DNA of 64,000 bases, taken from positions 496,001 through 560,000 of the forward strand of contig NZ_VKKZ01000020.1 in NCBI RefSeq assembly GCF_008271745.1, read 5' to 3'. The stretch's first letter is position 1; every line of letters begins with the position of its first letter. The position numbers and the translations under genes are program-made. Below the pieces are notes generated by a model. That model searched no databases and was not told the DNA's origin. It saw only the letters and a list, made by a program, of their open reading frames with translations. Positions 16,785 through 25,215 of this stretch are shown piece after piece. Source of the stretch: Rufibacter glacialis (lineage in GTDB: Bacteria; Bacteroidota; Bacteroidia; Cytophagales; Hymenobacteraceae).

Positions 16785-17441
16785 ATGAGTCTAGATAAAC
16801 ACGGCATTGCCAAAAGAATAGCCCAGGAATTGGAAGAAGGCTTCTATGTGAACCTGGGCATCGGGATTCCTACTCTGGTGGCCAATTATATCCCGGAAGG
16901 AATGAACGTGGTCCTGCAGAGCGAGAACGGGCTGCTGGGCATGGGCCCCTTCCCTAGCGAGGACGAGGTAGACCCCGACCTCATCAACGCCGGCAAACAA
17001 ACGGTCACTACCCTGCCTGGGTCAGCCCTTTTCAGCTCAGCGGAGAGTTTTGCCATGATCCGGGGAGAACACGTGCACCTGACCATTTTGGGGGCCATGG
17101 AAGTCTCTGAGCGCGGTGACATTGCCAACTGGAAGATACCCGGCAAGATGGTGAAAGGCATGGGCGGCGCCATGGACCTGGTGGCCTCCGCCAAAAACAT
17201 CATCGTGGCCATGCAGCACACTTCCAAAGACGGCCAATCCAAGCTCTTGACCGACTGCTCCCTGCCCATCACGGGGCTGCGGTGCGTGAAGAAGATAGTG
17301 ACGGATCTGGCGGTGCTGGAAGTAACACCAGACGGCTTCAAATTGCTGGAGCGGGCTCCCGGCGTGACCGTGGAGCAGATCAAAGCCGCTACCCAAGGGA
17401 AACTTTTGGTGGAAGGCGAGATTCCTGAAATTAAAGTGTGA
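16785..17441 (+). CDS. scoB: 3-oxoacid CoA-transferase subunit B
   Basis: Subunit B carries the catalytic glutamate that forms the enzyme-CoA thioester, seen in [13 protein letters not shown]. The 218-residue product also shows [17 protein letters not shown] near the N-terminus and [19 protein letters not shown] in the middle. The ATG at 16785 is preferred over the TTG at 16773, which lies in the flanking repeat. Both subunits look intact, so the inserted unit did not break the enzyme, but it may uncouple co-translation of the two chains. Confidence 0.94.
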   Translation: MSLDKHGIAKRIAQELEEGFYVNLGIGIPTLVANYIPEGMNVVLQSENGLLGMGPFPSEDEVDPDLINAGKQTVTTLPGSALFSSAESFAMIRGEHVHLTILGAMEVSERGDIANWKIPGKMVKGMGGAMDLVASAKNIIVAMQHTSKDGQSKLLTDCSLPITGLRCVKKIVTDLAVLEVTPDGFKLLERAPGVTVEQIKAATQGKLLVEGEIPEIKV

Positions 17442-17494
17442 CGCTGCTTGTTACAAAAAAGGCGTATTAAGCCTCAAGCAAGGAAACAGGGGAA

Positions 17495-17532
17495 GGTTTT
17501 GGGTTCTTATTTAGCAAAACAGGCCCAAAACC
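17495..17532. repeat. Dispersed palindromic element, copy 8
   Basis: Perfect 9-bp outer arms GGTTTTGGG (17495-17503) and CCCAAAACC (17524-17532). The inner part is ATTTAGCAAAACAGG. This is one of the cleanest copies, between scoB and the GNAT-nitrilase promoter. Confidence 0.65.
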
Positions 17533-17558
17533 CGTATACCTGCCAACCGGCCCTTGGC

Positions 17559-17589
17559 TTGGCCGCCGATTAAAGCTTTTGTAACTTTG
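17559..17589 (+). promoter_or_regulatory. Bacteroidota promoter for the GNAT-nitrilase gene
   Basis: TTGG at 17559-17562, a 19-base spacer and TAACTTTG at 17582-17589 match the TTTG-N19-TAnnTTTG consensus. The inferred leader to the ATG at 17682 is about 85 bases. Confidence 0.6.
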
Positions 17590-17681
17590 AAGGAATGCCT
17601 TTCCGCTGCACCATAGTTGGGGATTGTCCCTTACCAGAGTGGCAAGGAACAAAAGGCGTTTTATAACTGATTTTACCAAAC

Positions 17682-19235
17682 ATGAGTGAAAATACCGAAC
17701 ACAAATTAATCCTCCGGCAGCTTACCACGTCTGATTACAAGGAAGTAAAACAAATTATGGAGCTGGTCTACACCAACATTGGCGGCTCCTGGACCCAGAA
17801 AGAATTCTCCTCCCTTCTCAAGCGCTTCCCTGAAGGCCAGCTTTGTATTGAAGACAAAGGCCGGGTAGTGGCCGCGGCGCTCAGCATCATTGTGCAGTAC
17901 TCAGAGCACGGCGACAAGCACACCTATGAGCAGATTGTGGGGGGCGGCAAGTTTGACACCCATGACCCAGACGGCGACACCCTGTATGGTGTAGACGTAT
18001 TTGTGCACCCCGAGTACCGTAACCTTCGGCTGGGCCGGCGTTTGTATGACGCCCGCAAGGAGCTGTGTGAGAACCTGAACCTGCGCGGGATCATCCTGGG
18101 CGGGCGAATTCCCGGGTACAAAGAGCACTCCGACAAGATGACGCCGGGCAAGTACATTGAGCAGGTCCGCAACAAGGAGATCTATGACCCTATTCTCACC
18201 TTCCAGCTTAGTAATGGCTTCCACGTCCGGAAAATCATCAGAGGGTACATGCCCCAGGACAAGGAATCTAAAGCCTATGCCTCGCTGCTGGAGTGGATCA
18301 ACGTCTACTATGAGGAAAAAGAAACCCTGGTGGGCGGCAAGAAACGCATTGTGCGGATTGGGGTAATCCAGTGGCAGATGCGCCAGATGACCTCCCTGGA
18401 GGATTTTGAGCAGCAGGTGGAGTTCTTCATTGACACCGTCAGCTCTTACAAAGCGGACCTGGTGTTGTTCCCGGAGTTCTTTAACGCTCCTCTTATGGCT
18501 CTTTCAGACGAGAGAACCCCATCGGCGGCCATCAGGAAACTGGCCGAGTATACGGATGGCATTAGGGAGCGCCTCATTCACCTGGCCCTCTCCTACAACA
18601 TCAACATCATCGCGGGCAGCATGCCCGAGTACATTGACAACAAGCTGCACAACGTAAGCTACCTCTGCCGCCGAGATGGTACCTATGACAAGCAGTACAA
18701 GCTGCACGTGACCCCAGATGAGTCGCATTACTGGGGGATGCGCGGCGGAAACAAACTTGCCGTTTTTGACACCGACTTCGGGAAAGTGGGAATCTTGATC
18801 TGCTATGACGTGGAATTCCCTGAACTGGCCCGGATGCTGTCTGACCAGGAAATGAAGATTCTCTTTGTGCCTTACCAGACCGATACCAAGAACGCGTACC
18901 TGCGGGTGCGGCATTGTGCGCAAGCCAGAGCCATTGAGAACGAGTGCTACGTTGCCATCACCGGCAGCGTGGGCAACCTACCCCGGGTGGAGAACATGGA
19001 CATCCAGTATTCGCAGTCGGCGGTTTTCTCGCCCTCAGACGTGGCCTTCCCGCATGATGCCATCATCGCAGAGGCCACGCCCAACACCGAGATGACCCTC
19101 ATTGCCGACCTGGACCTGGACTTGCTCAAGGACCTGAACACCACCGGCAGCGTCAGGAACCTGAGAGACCGCCGCAAGGACCTTTACAACCTTAGCTGGC
19201 TCCACCAGAAAGAAGATGATTTGACTGAGATTTAA
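17682..19235 (+). CDS. GNAT acetyltransferase-carbon-nitrogen hydrolase fusion
   Basis: One 517-residue protein joins two enzymes. Residues about 8-215 form a GNAT acyltransferase (VDVFVHPEYRNLRLGRRLYD is the acyl-CoA binding region). Residues about 224-505 form a nitrilase-superfamily amidohydrolase with the complete triad E265 (FPEFF), K340 (QYKLHV) and C374 (LICYDVEFPE). The fusion is known as a family in Bacteroidota and other phyla, but its substrate is not known to me. An N-acylated amine or omega-amide intermediate passed between domains is a reasonable guess. It has its own promoter and is followed by a perfect hairpin. Confidence 0.93.
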   Translation: MSENTEHKLILRQLTTSDYKEVKQIMELVYTNIGGSWTQKEFSSLLKRFPEGQLCIEDKGRVVAAALSIIVQYSEHGDKHTYEQIVGGGKFDTHDPDGDTLYGVDVFVHPEYRNLRLGRRLYDARKELCENLNLRGIILGGRIPGYKEHSDKMTPGKYIEQVRNKEIYDPILTFQLSNGFHVRKIIRGYMPQDKESKAYASLLEWINVYYEEKETLVGGKKRIVRIGVIQWQMRQMTSLEDFEQQVEFFIDTVSSYKADLVLFPEFFNAPLMALSDERTPSAAIRKLAEYTDGIRERLIHLALSYNINIIAGSMPEYIDNKLHNVSYLCRRDGTYDKQYKLHVTPDESHYWGMRGGNKLAVFDTDFGKVGILICYDVEFPELARMLSDQEMKILFVPYQTDTKNAYLRVRHCAQARAIENECYVAITGSVGNLPRVENMDIQYSQSAVFSPSDVAFPHDAIIAEATPNTEMTLIADLDLDLLKDLNTTGSVRNLRDRRKDLYNLSWLHQKEDDLTEI

Positions 19236-19246
19236 GTAAAAGTGAC

Positions 19247-19291
19247 CTAAAACAGAAAAGCCGGTAATGTTTACCGGCTTTTCTGTTTTAG
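19247..19291. terminator. Bidirectional terminator between GNAT-nitrilase and wzz-like genes
   Basis: Perfect 21-bp arms at 19247-19267 and 19271-19291 (ending GCCGGTAA and starting TTACCGGC) enclose a 3-base loop. The outer parts are A-rich on the left and T-rich on the right (CTTTTCTGTTTTAG), so the structure can end transcripts from both convergent genes. Confidence 0.92.
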
Positions 19292-19334
19292 TGCGTTGAA
19301 AGGGTGGCGCTTGCTGCTGCCTTTGTTTCTTTTG

Positions 19335-20240
19335 TTACGCCCCTCTAAGGAGTCTCTTGTTTTTCCTGCTTTCTGCCCAAAAGGCCGCTAAAACAGCCAG
19401 TACAAAGCCAGCGATGGCTCCTGACAAAAGGTGGATCTTCAACCTGGGTCCGCTGGGGTGCACCAAGGGCGCGAAACCCACCACCACCTGCACCGTTTCC
19501 AGTTCCTTCAATTCGGCCTCCATGGCGGCCTGGGTTTCAAATAGAGCAGCGCTTTGCTTGTACAGGTTGGTGGGATCTAAGGGCTCTCCGTAGACAAAAC
19601 CATTGGTGGGGCCTTTCAACGCCACGGCTACCTGCTTGATACTATCAATAGAGGCAATGTCTTGTTTGAGTTTAGCCACGGTGGCTTGTAACTGCTCTCT
19701 TTTGGTTTGGGTGCTTTTGGCGAAATAGGGGTTATTCTTAAAATACCCCAACAGTGCCCCCTGCAAGGGAGCAAAGAATTTGTTGTCATATAGTTCCACG
19801 TCTACCTTAAACGGGGAGCCTACCATGACACTGTCTTCGGGTGTCCGTACATGGTCAATGCTGATGTATTTGACAGACTTGATGTTGGTTGCTTCCTCTG
19901 GCGTGAGTTGGAGATCAGAAGCCACTACATTCCAATTGCCGTCGGCTACCAACAGGGAAAGGCGATGCACCTGATCAGCGAAAAACTCATTCCTCAGGGC
20001 CGAAGGAGCCAGGGTGAGCGAGGACATGTAGTAGGGCCGTTTGGATTGGTGCCACAGGTAACTCACCCCTATTCCCAGCAAAGTCACCAGCACCACCAGG
20101 GGCCACCGGCGAAGCAGCATATAAAAGGTGCCGGTGATCCCCGCCCATATACTTTTCAGGAGAGAACCCAGTTTCTGGAAAACTTCCCTTAAATCAATTT
20201 CATCGGTTTCTCTATGCACTCTGGGAACTGGTTTTTCCAT
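19335..20240 (-). CDS. Wzz-like polysaccharide chain-length/co-polymerase protein
   Basis: The 301-residue protein has two transmembrane helices (about 45-63 and 270-290) flanking a periplasmic, partly coiled-coil domain, with a cytoplasmic N-terminal tail. This is the Wzz/PCP layout; a helix-rich region (about 175-250, with KREQLQATVAKLKQDI) fits the coiled coil. Such proteins set O-antigen or capsule chain length together with Wzy. It has no attached kinase domain. It is transcribed opposite to the flippase/polymerase operon beside it, and the call rests on topology and context more than on a signature motif. Confidence 0.75.
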   Translation of the reverse strand: MEKPVPRVHRETDEIDLREVFQKLGSLLKSIWAGITGTFYMLLRRWPLVVLVTLLGIGVSYLWHQSKRPYYMSSLTLAPSALRNEFFADQVHRLSLLVADGNWNVVASDLQLTPEEATNIKSVKYISIDHVRTPEDSVMVGSPFKVDVELYDNKFFAPLQGALLGYFKNNPYFAKSTQTKREQLQATVAKLKQDIASIDSIKQVAVALKGPTNGFVYGEPLDPTNLYKQSAALFETQAAMEAELKELETVQVVVGFAPLVHPSGPRLKIHLLSGAIAGFVLAVLAAFWAESRKNKRLLRGA

Positions 20241-20325
20241 GGGACCGTCATTCGTCTACTCTCCTCAAAAATAGGAAAAGTTTACAGAATCCCGTTTAAA
20301 AGCTTGCCTGGGGCTATGGGCTTCT

Positions 20326-20358
20326 TTTGGCGCTTCCCTTTTTAATAAACTACCTTTG
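20326..20358 (+). promoter_or_regulatory. Probable promoter of the first polysaccharide operon
   Basis: TTTG (20326-20329), a 21-base spacer, and TACCTTTG (20351-20358). It lies about 160 bases before the flippase start, leaving a long leader. The region 20241-20515 otherwise shows no gene. Confidence 0.5.
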
Positions 20359-20515
20359 CAGATATGTGCCCCGGCTTAATTTTTATTTTTGGCACCCAGG
20401 AAGCACGTGTTCAATTAAAGGGAAGCGTAAGTAATGCTGAAATGGGATTGGCTTCGTTAATTTCCTAATCAGCAGTCCTACGCACCGGCATTTTTCCAGA
20501 CCAAAAAAGAATCCC

Positions 20516-21817
20516 TTGTTAAAAAACAAAAGAAACAGCAAAGATTTTATTGGTGGCCGGGTTTTGAAGAACCTAGCTTCCTTAGGGTCTTTGCAGCTCC
20601 TGAACTTCCTGATTCCACTGGTACTGTCGCCGTACCTGGTTCGCGTGATAGGGCTGGAGAACTTTGGAAGGGTGGCGGTAGCTCAGGCGCTGATCTCCTA
20701 CTTCAATATCCTCACGGACTATGGCTTCTACATCACGGCCACAAAGCACATCTCGCAGAACAGGGACAACAAGGCGGTGATTGAAACCCTATACAGCGAG
20801 GTGCTTACAACCAAATTGGTGCTGCTAGGCTTCAGTTTCCTGCTTCTGCTGGGATTAGTGCCCCTCTTAAGTCCTCCAGAAACTAATCCGCTGCTGTATC
20901 TGCTCTCTTTCACGCTGGTGCTGGGACAAGCGGCCTTTCCCATCTGGCTGTTCCATGGCTTGGAAGACATGAAGTACATCACTATCGTCAACACCCTTTC
21001 CAAAGTGGTTTCGGTAATTTTGATTGTGCTGTTCGTCACAAGCCCGGCAGATTATATTTATATTAACTTCTTCCTGGGTCTGGGTACCATGCTGGCAGCG
21101 GCCATCAGTTTGGTGTTCATCAAAAAGAAATATGGTCTGGGGTATAGGCCCGTCACGCTGCAGAGGGTGAAACACCATCTCCGGGAAGGGAAAGACATTT
21201 TCATTTCTAATTTCGCGGTGAACCTGTACTCCAATTCCAATATCCTGATTCTGGGGCTTTTTGCCTCTGTGGAGGTAGTTGGCTTTTACAGCGTGGCAGA
21301 AAAGATCATCAATGCGGTCAGGCAATTACTGGGGGTCTACTTTCAGGCCATTTACCCTTCTATGTGCAATCTGGTAGCCAAGACAAAACAAGAGATTCTA
21401 GACGTCACGTTGCGTTTACACGTTCCTTTTTCGTTAGCCATCTTATTCTTGTGCGGGGCTATTTACTTTTTCTCAGAGGAACTTACCCTCTATTTCTCTG
21501 GCACCTCGGCTCCTGAGATTATCTACCTGATCAAGGTATTGAGCTTTGTACCGTTTATTGTGGCGCTAAATATCCCGTCTAACCAGTTCCTGCTCATCTT
21601 TGGCTATACAGAGAGTTACCGGACCACTCTTTTGCTGGGGTCTTTGCTTAACTTGCTCCTGAACACGGTGTTAAGTTACTTTTACCTGGCCCAGGGTACC
21701 GCCGTGGCCGTCATGATCACCGAGGTTTTTATCACGGCTGGGTTGATAGCGGTTCTTGAATCCAAAAACCCTGTTTTTGGGCTATTATTTACAAAACGCC
21801 CCGTAAACCAAAGCTAA
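20516..21817 (+). CDS. wzx: Oligosaccharide flippase (Wzx-type)
   Basis: This 433-residue polytopic protein, with about 12 hydrophobic helices, resembles the MOP/MATE-superfamily flippases that move lipid-linked glycan units across the inner membrane. The N-terminus LASLGSLQLLNFLIPLVLSP and the PYLVRVIGLENFG motif are typical of RfbX/Wzx. The only good start is TTG at 20516; a later TTG at 20564 would also give a plausible protein. The gene leads a same-strand run of glycosyltransferases and polymerases. Its last 45 bases contain a palindromic element. Confidence 0.9.
   Translation: MLKNKRNSKDFIGGRVLKNLASLGSLQLLNFLIPLVLSPYLVRVIGLENFGRVAVAQALISYFNILTDYGFYITATKHISQNRDNKAVIETLYSEVLTTKLVLLGFSFLLLLGLVPLLSPPETNPLLYLLSFTLVLGQAAFPIWLFHGLEDMKYITIVNTLSKVVSVILIVLFVTSPADYIYINFFLGLGTMLAAAISLVFIKKKYGLGYRPVTLQRVKHHLREGKDIFISNFAVNLYSNSNILILGLFASVEVVGFYSVAEKIINAVRQLLGVYFQAIYPSMCNLVAKTKQEILDVTLRLHVPFSLAILFLCGAIYFFSEELTLYFSGTSAPEIIYLIKVLSFVPFIVALNIPSNQFLLIFGYTESYRTTLLLGSLLNLLLNTVLSYFYLAQGTAVAVMITEVFITAGLIAVLESKNPVFGLLFTKRPVNQS
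21773..21808. repeat. Dispersed palindromic element, copy 9, in the 3' end of wzx
   Basis: GTTTTTGGGC on the left and GCCCCGTAAAC on the right, centre TATTTACAAAAC. It lies within the last codons of the flippase gene. Confidence 0.5.
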
Positions 21818-21944
21818 TGACCGGGTGGTTTTAAGTCTACCTGGATTTTAAACTAAAAAAGAGGGCAAATACCAGTGTTGGGTAACCTCACTCCCACTTG
21901 TTCCTTTAAATGCGCAGGTTACTTCTATAATTTACAGTTGGCAA

Positions 21945-22814
21945 ATGCACCTTTCCACTTTAGAAAATACAGCGGGCGTAGTGGTCCTTTATAACCCCCA
22001 AGTGGATGTCCTGGCGAATATAGCCACCTATCTGCCTGACCTTGCTGTGCTCTACTGCCTTGACAATTCAGAGGAAAAAAACCACGGCCTGATCGAAAAG
22101 TTGATGGCCACCCCTAAGGTGCACTACCTGGATCTCCAGGGAAATAAGGGCTTGGCGGCAGCTTTGAACAAAGGCGCTGCCCTGGCCATAAAACAAGAAT
22201 TCCTATGGCTCCTGACCATGGACCAGGATAGTGCAGCCCAAACCGGAATGATCCCCCTCCTGCGCCAAGCCTTGGCACACACTCAGGAAGAGAAGGTGGC
22301 CATAGTAGCCCCATTCCAACAGGACAAAGACAACCAGGGCCAGACAAGGCAAGAGGGGATTCAGGAGGTGGAGGCCGTCATGACTTCAGGGAACCTGCTT
22401 AGCCTTTCGGCTTACTCTGCCGTTGGGCCCTTCAAGGACGAGTTCTTCATTGATTACCTGGACTACGAGTTTTGCCTGCGCCTGCGGCTACAAGGGTATA
22501 AGATATTGCAGAACCCGCAGGCGGTTTTATTTCATAGCGTAGGTGACATAACCCTGAACAGTTTTCTAGGGGTCCACATCACTGCCTCCAACCACTCGGC
22601 GCTGCGGAGATACTATATCACACGCAACCGGCTGCAGGTGATGGAAACCTATAAAAGGCATTTTCCAGGGTACTTTAAACAAGAGGTCTTAGATTTGCTG
22701 AAAGATGTGATAAGAATCACCTTTTTCGAAAAAGATAAATTGAAAAAACTGAGGTACATGGGCTACGGGATAAGGGATTTCCGAAACAGGAGGTTTGGTA
22801 AATTCCAGAAATAA
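21945..22814 (+). CDS. GT2 glycosyltransferase (rhamnosyltransferase-like)
   Basis: The 289-residue GT-A fold enzyme has NKGLAAALNKGA for donor binding, DQDS as the metal-binding DxD equivalent (about residue 93), and FIDYLDYEFCLRLRLQGY late in the domain. The sequence most resembles RfbF/WbbL-type rhamnosyltransferases, but donor and acceptor cannot be read. It starts 127 bases after wzx and probably belongs to the same operon. No membrane segment is present, so it acts at the cytoplasmic face. Confidence 0.85.
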   Translation: MHLSTLENTAGVVVLYNPQVDVLANIATYLPDLAVLYCLDNSEEKNHGLIEKLMATPKVHYLDLQGNKGLAAALNKGAALAIKQEFLWLLTMDQDSAAQTGMIPLLRQALAHTQEEKVAIVAPFQQDKDNQGQTRQEGIQEVEAVMTSGNLLSLSAYSAVGPFKDEFFIDYLDYEFCLRLRLQGYKILQNPQAVLFHSVGDITLNSFLGVHITASNHSALRRYYITRNRLQVMETYKRHFPGYFKQEVLDLLKDVIRITFFEKDKLKKLRYMGYGIRDFRNRRFGKFQK

Positions 22815-22870
22815 AGTTCTTCCCCCGCTTTCCCCTAGCCTATTTATTAGTCTTACCAGGACCTAACCCT

Positions 22871-23908
22871 ATGACCTTTGAACATGCACCTGCTCCCCGT
22901 TTTCCCTGGGTCAGCATTATCCTGCTCAATTACAATGGGTACCAAGACACCATAGAGTGCCTGGAAAGCCTGTTCAAGCTGGAGTACCCCTCTTTTTCCA
23001 TTGTGGTGGTGGACAATAACTCTCCTGACCAATCGCTTGACCATATAAACGCCTGGTTGCAAAAAAACAGCCTAGAAACGGATAGCCTACAAAGTAAGAT
23101 AAAAGCGGCTGGTGCCTTCTGGCAGCAGGTACCCTATGCGCCCGGCCAGTCCTGGCCTTCTTCAGAAACAAAAAAAGCATTGGTCACTACTGTACAGGCA
23201 GGACAGAATCTGGGCTTTGCGGGGGGCAACAATGTAGGCCTGCGCTTAGCCCAATCCCTTTTTGCACCAGACTTTGTTTGGTTTCTGAACAATGACACGG
23301 TGGTAGAATCCGATAGCCTAACCCAGCTGGTGCAGCAAGCCCAGCAGGACCAAAAGCAAGGCCTCCCCATTGGCATCTGGGGATCTAAACTCCTGTATTA
23401 CCACCAGCGCGACACCATTCAGGCGATTGGCGGGAAACTGAACCTGACCACTTTGACTACCACCCATCTGGCCGAAGGTCAGAAAGATTCTTTGACCTAC
23501 CAGGAACCCCATCCTTCCCTAGACTATGTGGTAGGTGCCTCTCTTTTTGTGAGCCGGGCCTTTATTGAAGCCGTGGGTCCTTTAAGTGAGGATTATTTTT
23601 TATATTTTGAGGAGTTGGATTGGGCCAAAAGGGGCCAAAAGGCCGGTTTTTCCCTGGGCTTTGTGCCGGCCAGTAAAGTGTACCACAAAGAAGGCCGTTC
23701 TATTGGCTCCCATTCAGCGGGAAAGAAAAAAAGTGACCTGGCAGATTACCATGGCATGCGCAGCAAGATCATCTTCTTCCGGAAATTCTACCCAGAAAGA
23801 GCCTGGCAATTGAACACGCTGGTCCTGGCTTCGGCTGTTCTGCGGGTGAGCAGGTTCCAGTTCAAAAGAGCCTGGCGGGTACTACAATTATTAGGAGGCG
23901 CGAAATGA
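22871..23908 (+). CDS. GT2 glycosyltransferase
   Basis: The 345-residue enzyme starts with WVSIILLNYNGYQDTIECLESL, then VVVDNNSPD, the donor motif GQNLGFAGGNNVGLRLA, and a DxD-like FLNNDTVV. The later YFLYFEELDWAKRGQKAG is the acceptor-site region of WbbL/GT2 enzymes. An insertion between the VVVDNN strand and the GFAGGNN motif (about residues 60-105) makes it longer than the minimal fold. Its stop overlaps the next start as ATGA. Confidence 0.88.
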   Translation: MTFEHAPAPRFPWVSIILLNYNGYQDTIECLESLFKLEYPSFSIVVVDNNSPDQSLDHINAWLQKNSLETDSLQSKIKAAGAFWQQVPYAPGQSWPSSETKKALVTTVQAGQNLGFAGGNNVGLRLAQSLFAPDFVWFLNNDTVVESDSLTQLVQQAQQDQKQGLPIGIWGSKLLYYHQRDTIQAIGGKLNLTTLTTTHLAEGQKDSLTYQEPHPSLDYVVGASLFVSRAFIEAVGPLSEDYFLYFEELDWAKRGQKAGFSLGFVPASKVYHKEGRSIGSHSAGKKKSDLADYHGMRSKIIFFRKFYPERAWQLNTLVLASAVLRVSRFQFKRAWRVLQLLGGAK

Positions 23909-25215
23909 ACACCACTTTTAGCTACCGCCTCTCCCTTTCCTATGTGTTCTTGGTGACGCTGATCCTCCTGCTCCTGTTCAACGGCTTTATCACAAATTTT
24001 CTCTCCTTTACTTCCTTTGGGTTGGGAACCCTGCTGGTAGACCTACTGATCATGCTTCAGATAGCTCACTTGGTTCTGACCTTAGTCTACCTTTATTTCA
24101 CCAACCAAAAGATAGACAAGGAGTGGTATCTCTTAGCCGGCATCTGGCTGGTCTTGTTGCTGCTCACCTTGGCCAAACTTCTTTTCATTGACGATAATGC
24201 TCTGCGTGACCGGGTTCTGGGGCTTCGGAACAACCTTATTTATTGCCTGCCGGTGGTGTATTTGCCGTTGTTTCTCCAAAAGGAGCACCTGATCAAAAAA
24301 AGCATAACTTTTCTGCTGACAGGCGGGGTGTTCCTGTGTCTGTTCGCCGTTTTCCAATTTGTTTTTTCCTCGCACCTCTCTTTAACCTGGCTGGTGTTGA
24401 GGGGCGAAGGAGCCTTCAGTTTCTATGACCAGGACATAACCCGCCCTACGGCTCTGATGGGCAATACCATCATCTTCGCCAGTTTCACGCTGCTGCTGTT
24501 TTCCCTGCTTTTTTCAAAATACATCACACAAAGAAAACGAATCTACCTGCTCATTCTGGCGATTGTTCTCACCGCCAACTATTTTACCTACACCCGGGCA
24601 ACGCTGGTGGGCTTCCTTCTGATCGGGATGGCTATTCTGGTTTTGCATACGGGCCGGTGGACGGTACACTACGCACTCAAGGTCATAGTGTCTCTTTCCA
24701 TCTTGCTGTCTTTGATCTTCGGGCTGGGGTACTATTTCCGGGACACCTTTTTGGTAAAACGGGTAACTGGCCGTGAGTTGAGCACCATTTCATCCAATGA
24801 AGGGCATTTCAGCATGATAGACGAGTCCATTCTGTATCTGAAGGAGCATTATCTGGCAGGGTCTGGCATTGGGTCACAGGGGCCAAGCGCCAATCCAGAC
24901 ACGGTCATCATCACAGATGGGTATTGGTTCCAGCTTTTCCTGGAGAATGGCCTCCCGCTGGGCCTGGTCTACCTGGCCTTCTACCTCTTCTGTCTCTTAT
25001 ATGCGCTACAGGCGTTCCTGAAAACCAAAAATCTGCTGTTGAAACAGCTTTGCTTGGCGTTTCTGGGCCTCAGCGTGTATTATTACGCCGCCTCCTTCAT
25101 CAACTCCGCTTTTATAGGAAGGGTGAATTTCATCTTGTACTGGGTCTTGTTCGGCCTTATTGTGGCGCAACGCCTGATCACGAAAAAAAGCCACCATGCC
25201 CTCCCTCGTCATTGA
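23905..25215 (+). CDS. O-antigen polymerase/ligase-like membrane protein
   Basis: The 436-residue protein has about 10-12 transmembrane helices and a large periplasmic loop (about 285-330, containing ITRPTAL earlier and HYLAGSGIGSQGPS). This topology fits Wzy polymerases and WaaL-type ligases. An AGGAGG at 23893-23898 sits six bases before the ATG, a strong ribosome site unusual for this phylum. The ATG overlaps the upstream stop. A second protein of the same class lies 2.3 kb downstream, so one of the two is probably the polymerase and the other the ligase; which is which is not decided by sequence. Confidence 0.82.
   Translation: MNTTFSYRLSLSYVFLVTLILLLLFNGFITNFLSFTSFGLGTLLVDLLIMLQIAHLVLTLVYLYFTNQKIDKEWYLLAGIWLVLLLLTLAKLLFIDDNALRDRVLGLRNNLIYCLPVVYLPLFLQKEHLIKKSITFLLTGGVFLCLFAVFQFVFSSHLSLTWLVLRGEGAFSFYDQDITRPTALMGNTIIFASFTLLLFSLLFSKYITQRKRIYLLILAIVLTANYFTYTRATLVGFLLIGMAILVLHTGRWTVHYALKVIVSLSILLSLIFGLGYYFRDTFLVKRVTGRELSTISSNEGHFSMIDESILYLKEHYLAGSGIGSQGPSANPDTVIITDGYWFQLFLENGLPLGLVYLAFYLFCLLYALQAFLKTKNLLLKQLCLAFLGLSVYYYAASFINSAFIGRVNFILYWVLFGLIVAQRLITKKSHHALPRH

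Noticed and set aside
15487-17441. Frameshifted or disrupted CoA-transferase
   Set aside because: Both subunits are complete with their signatures; the insertion lies strictly between them.
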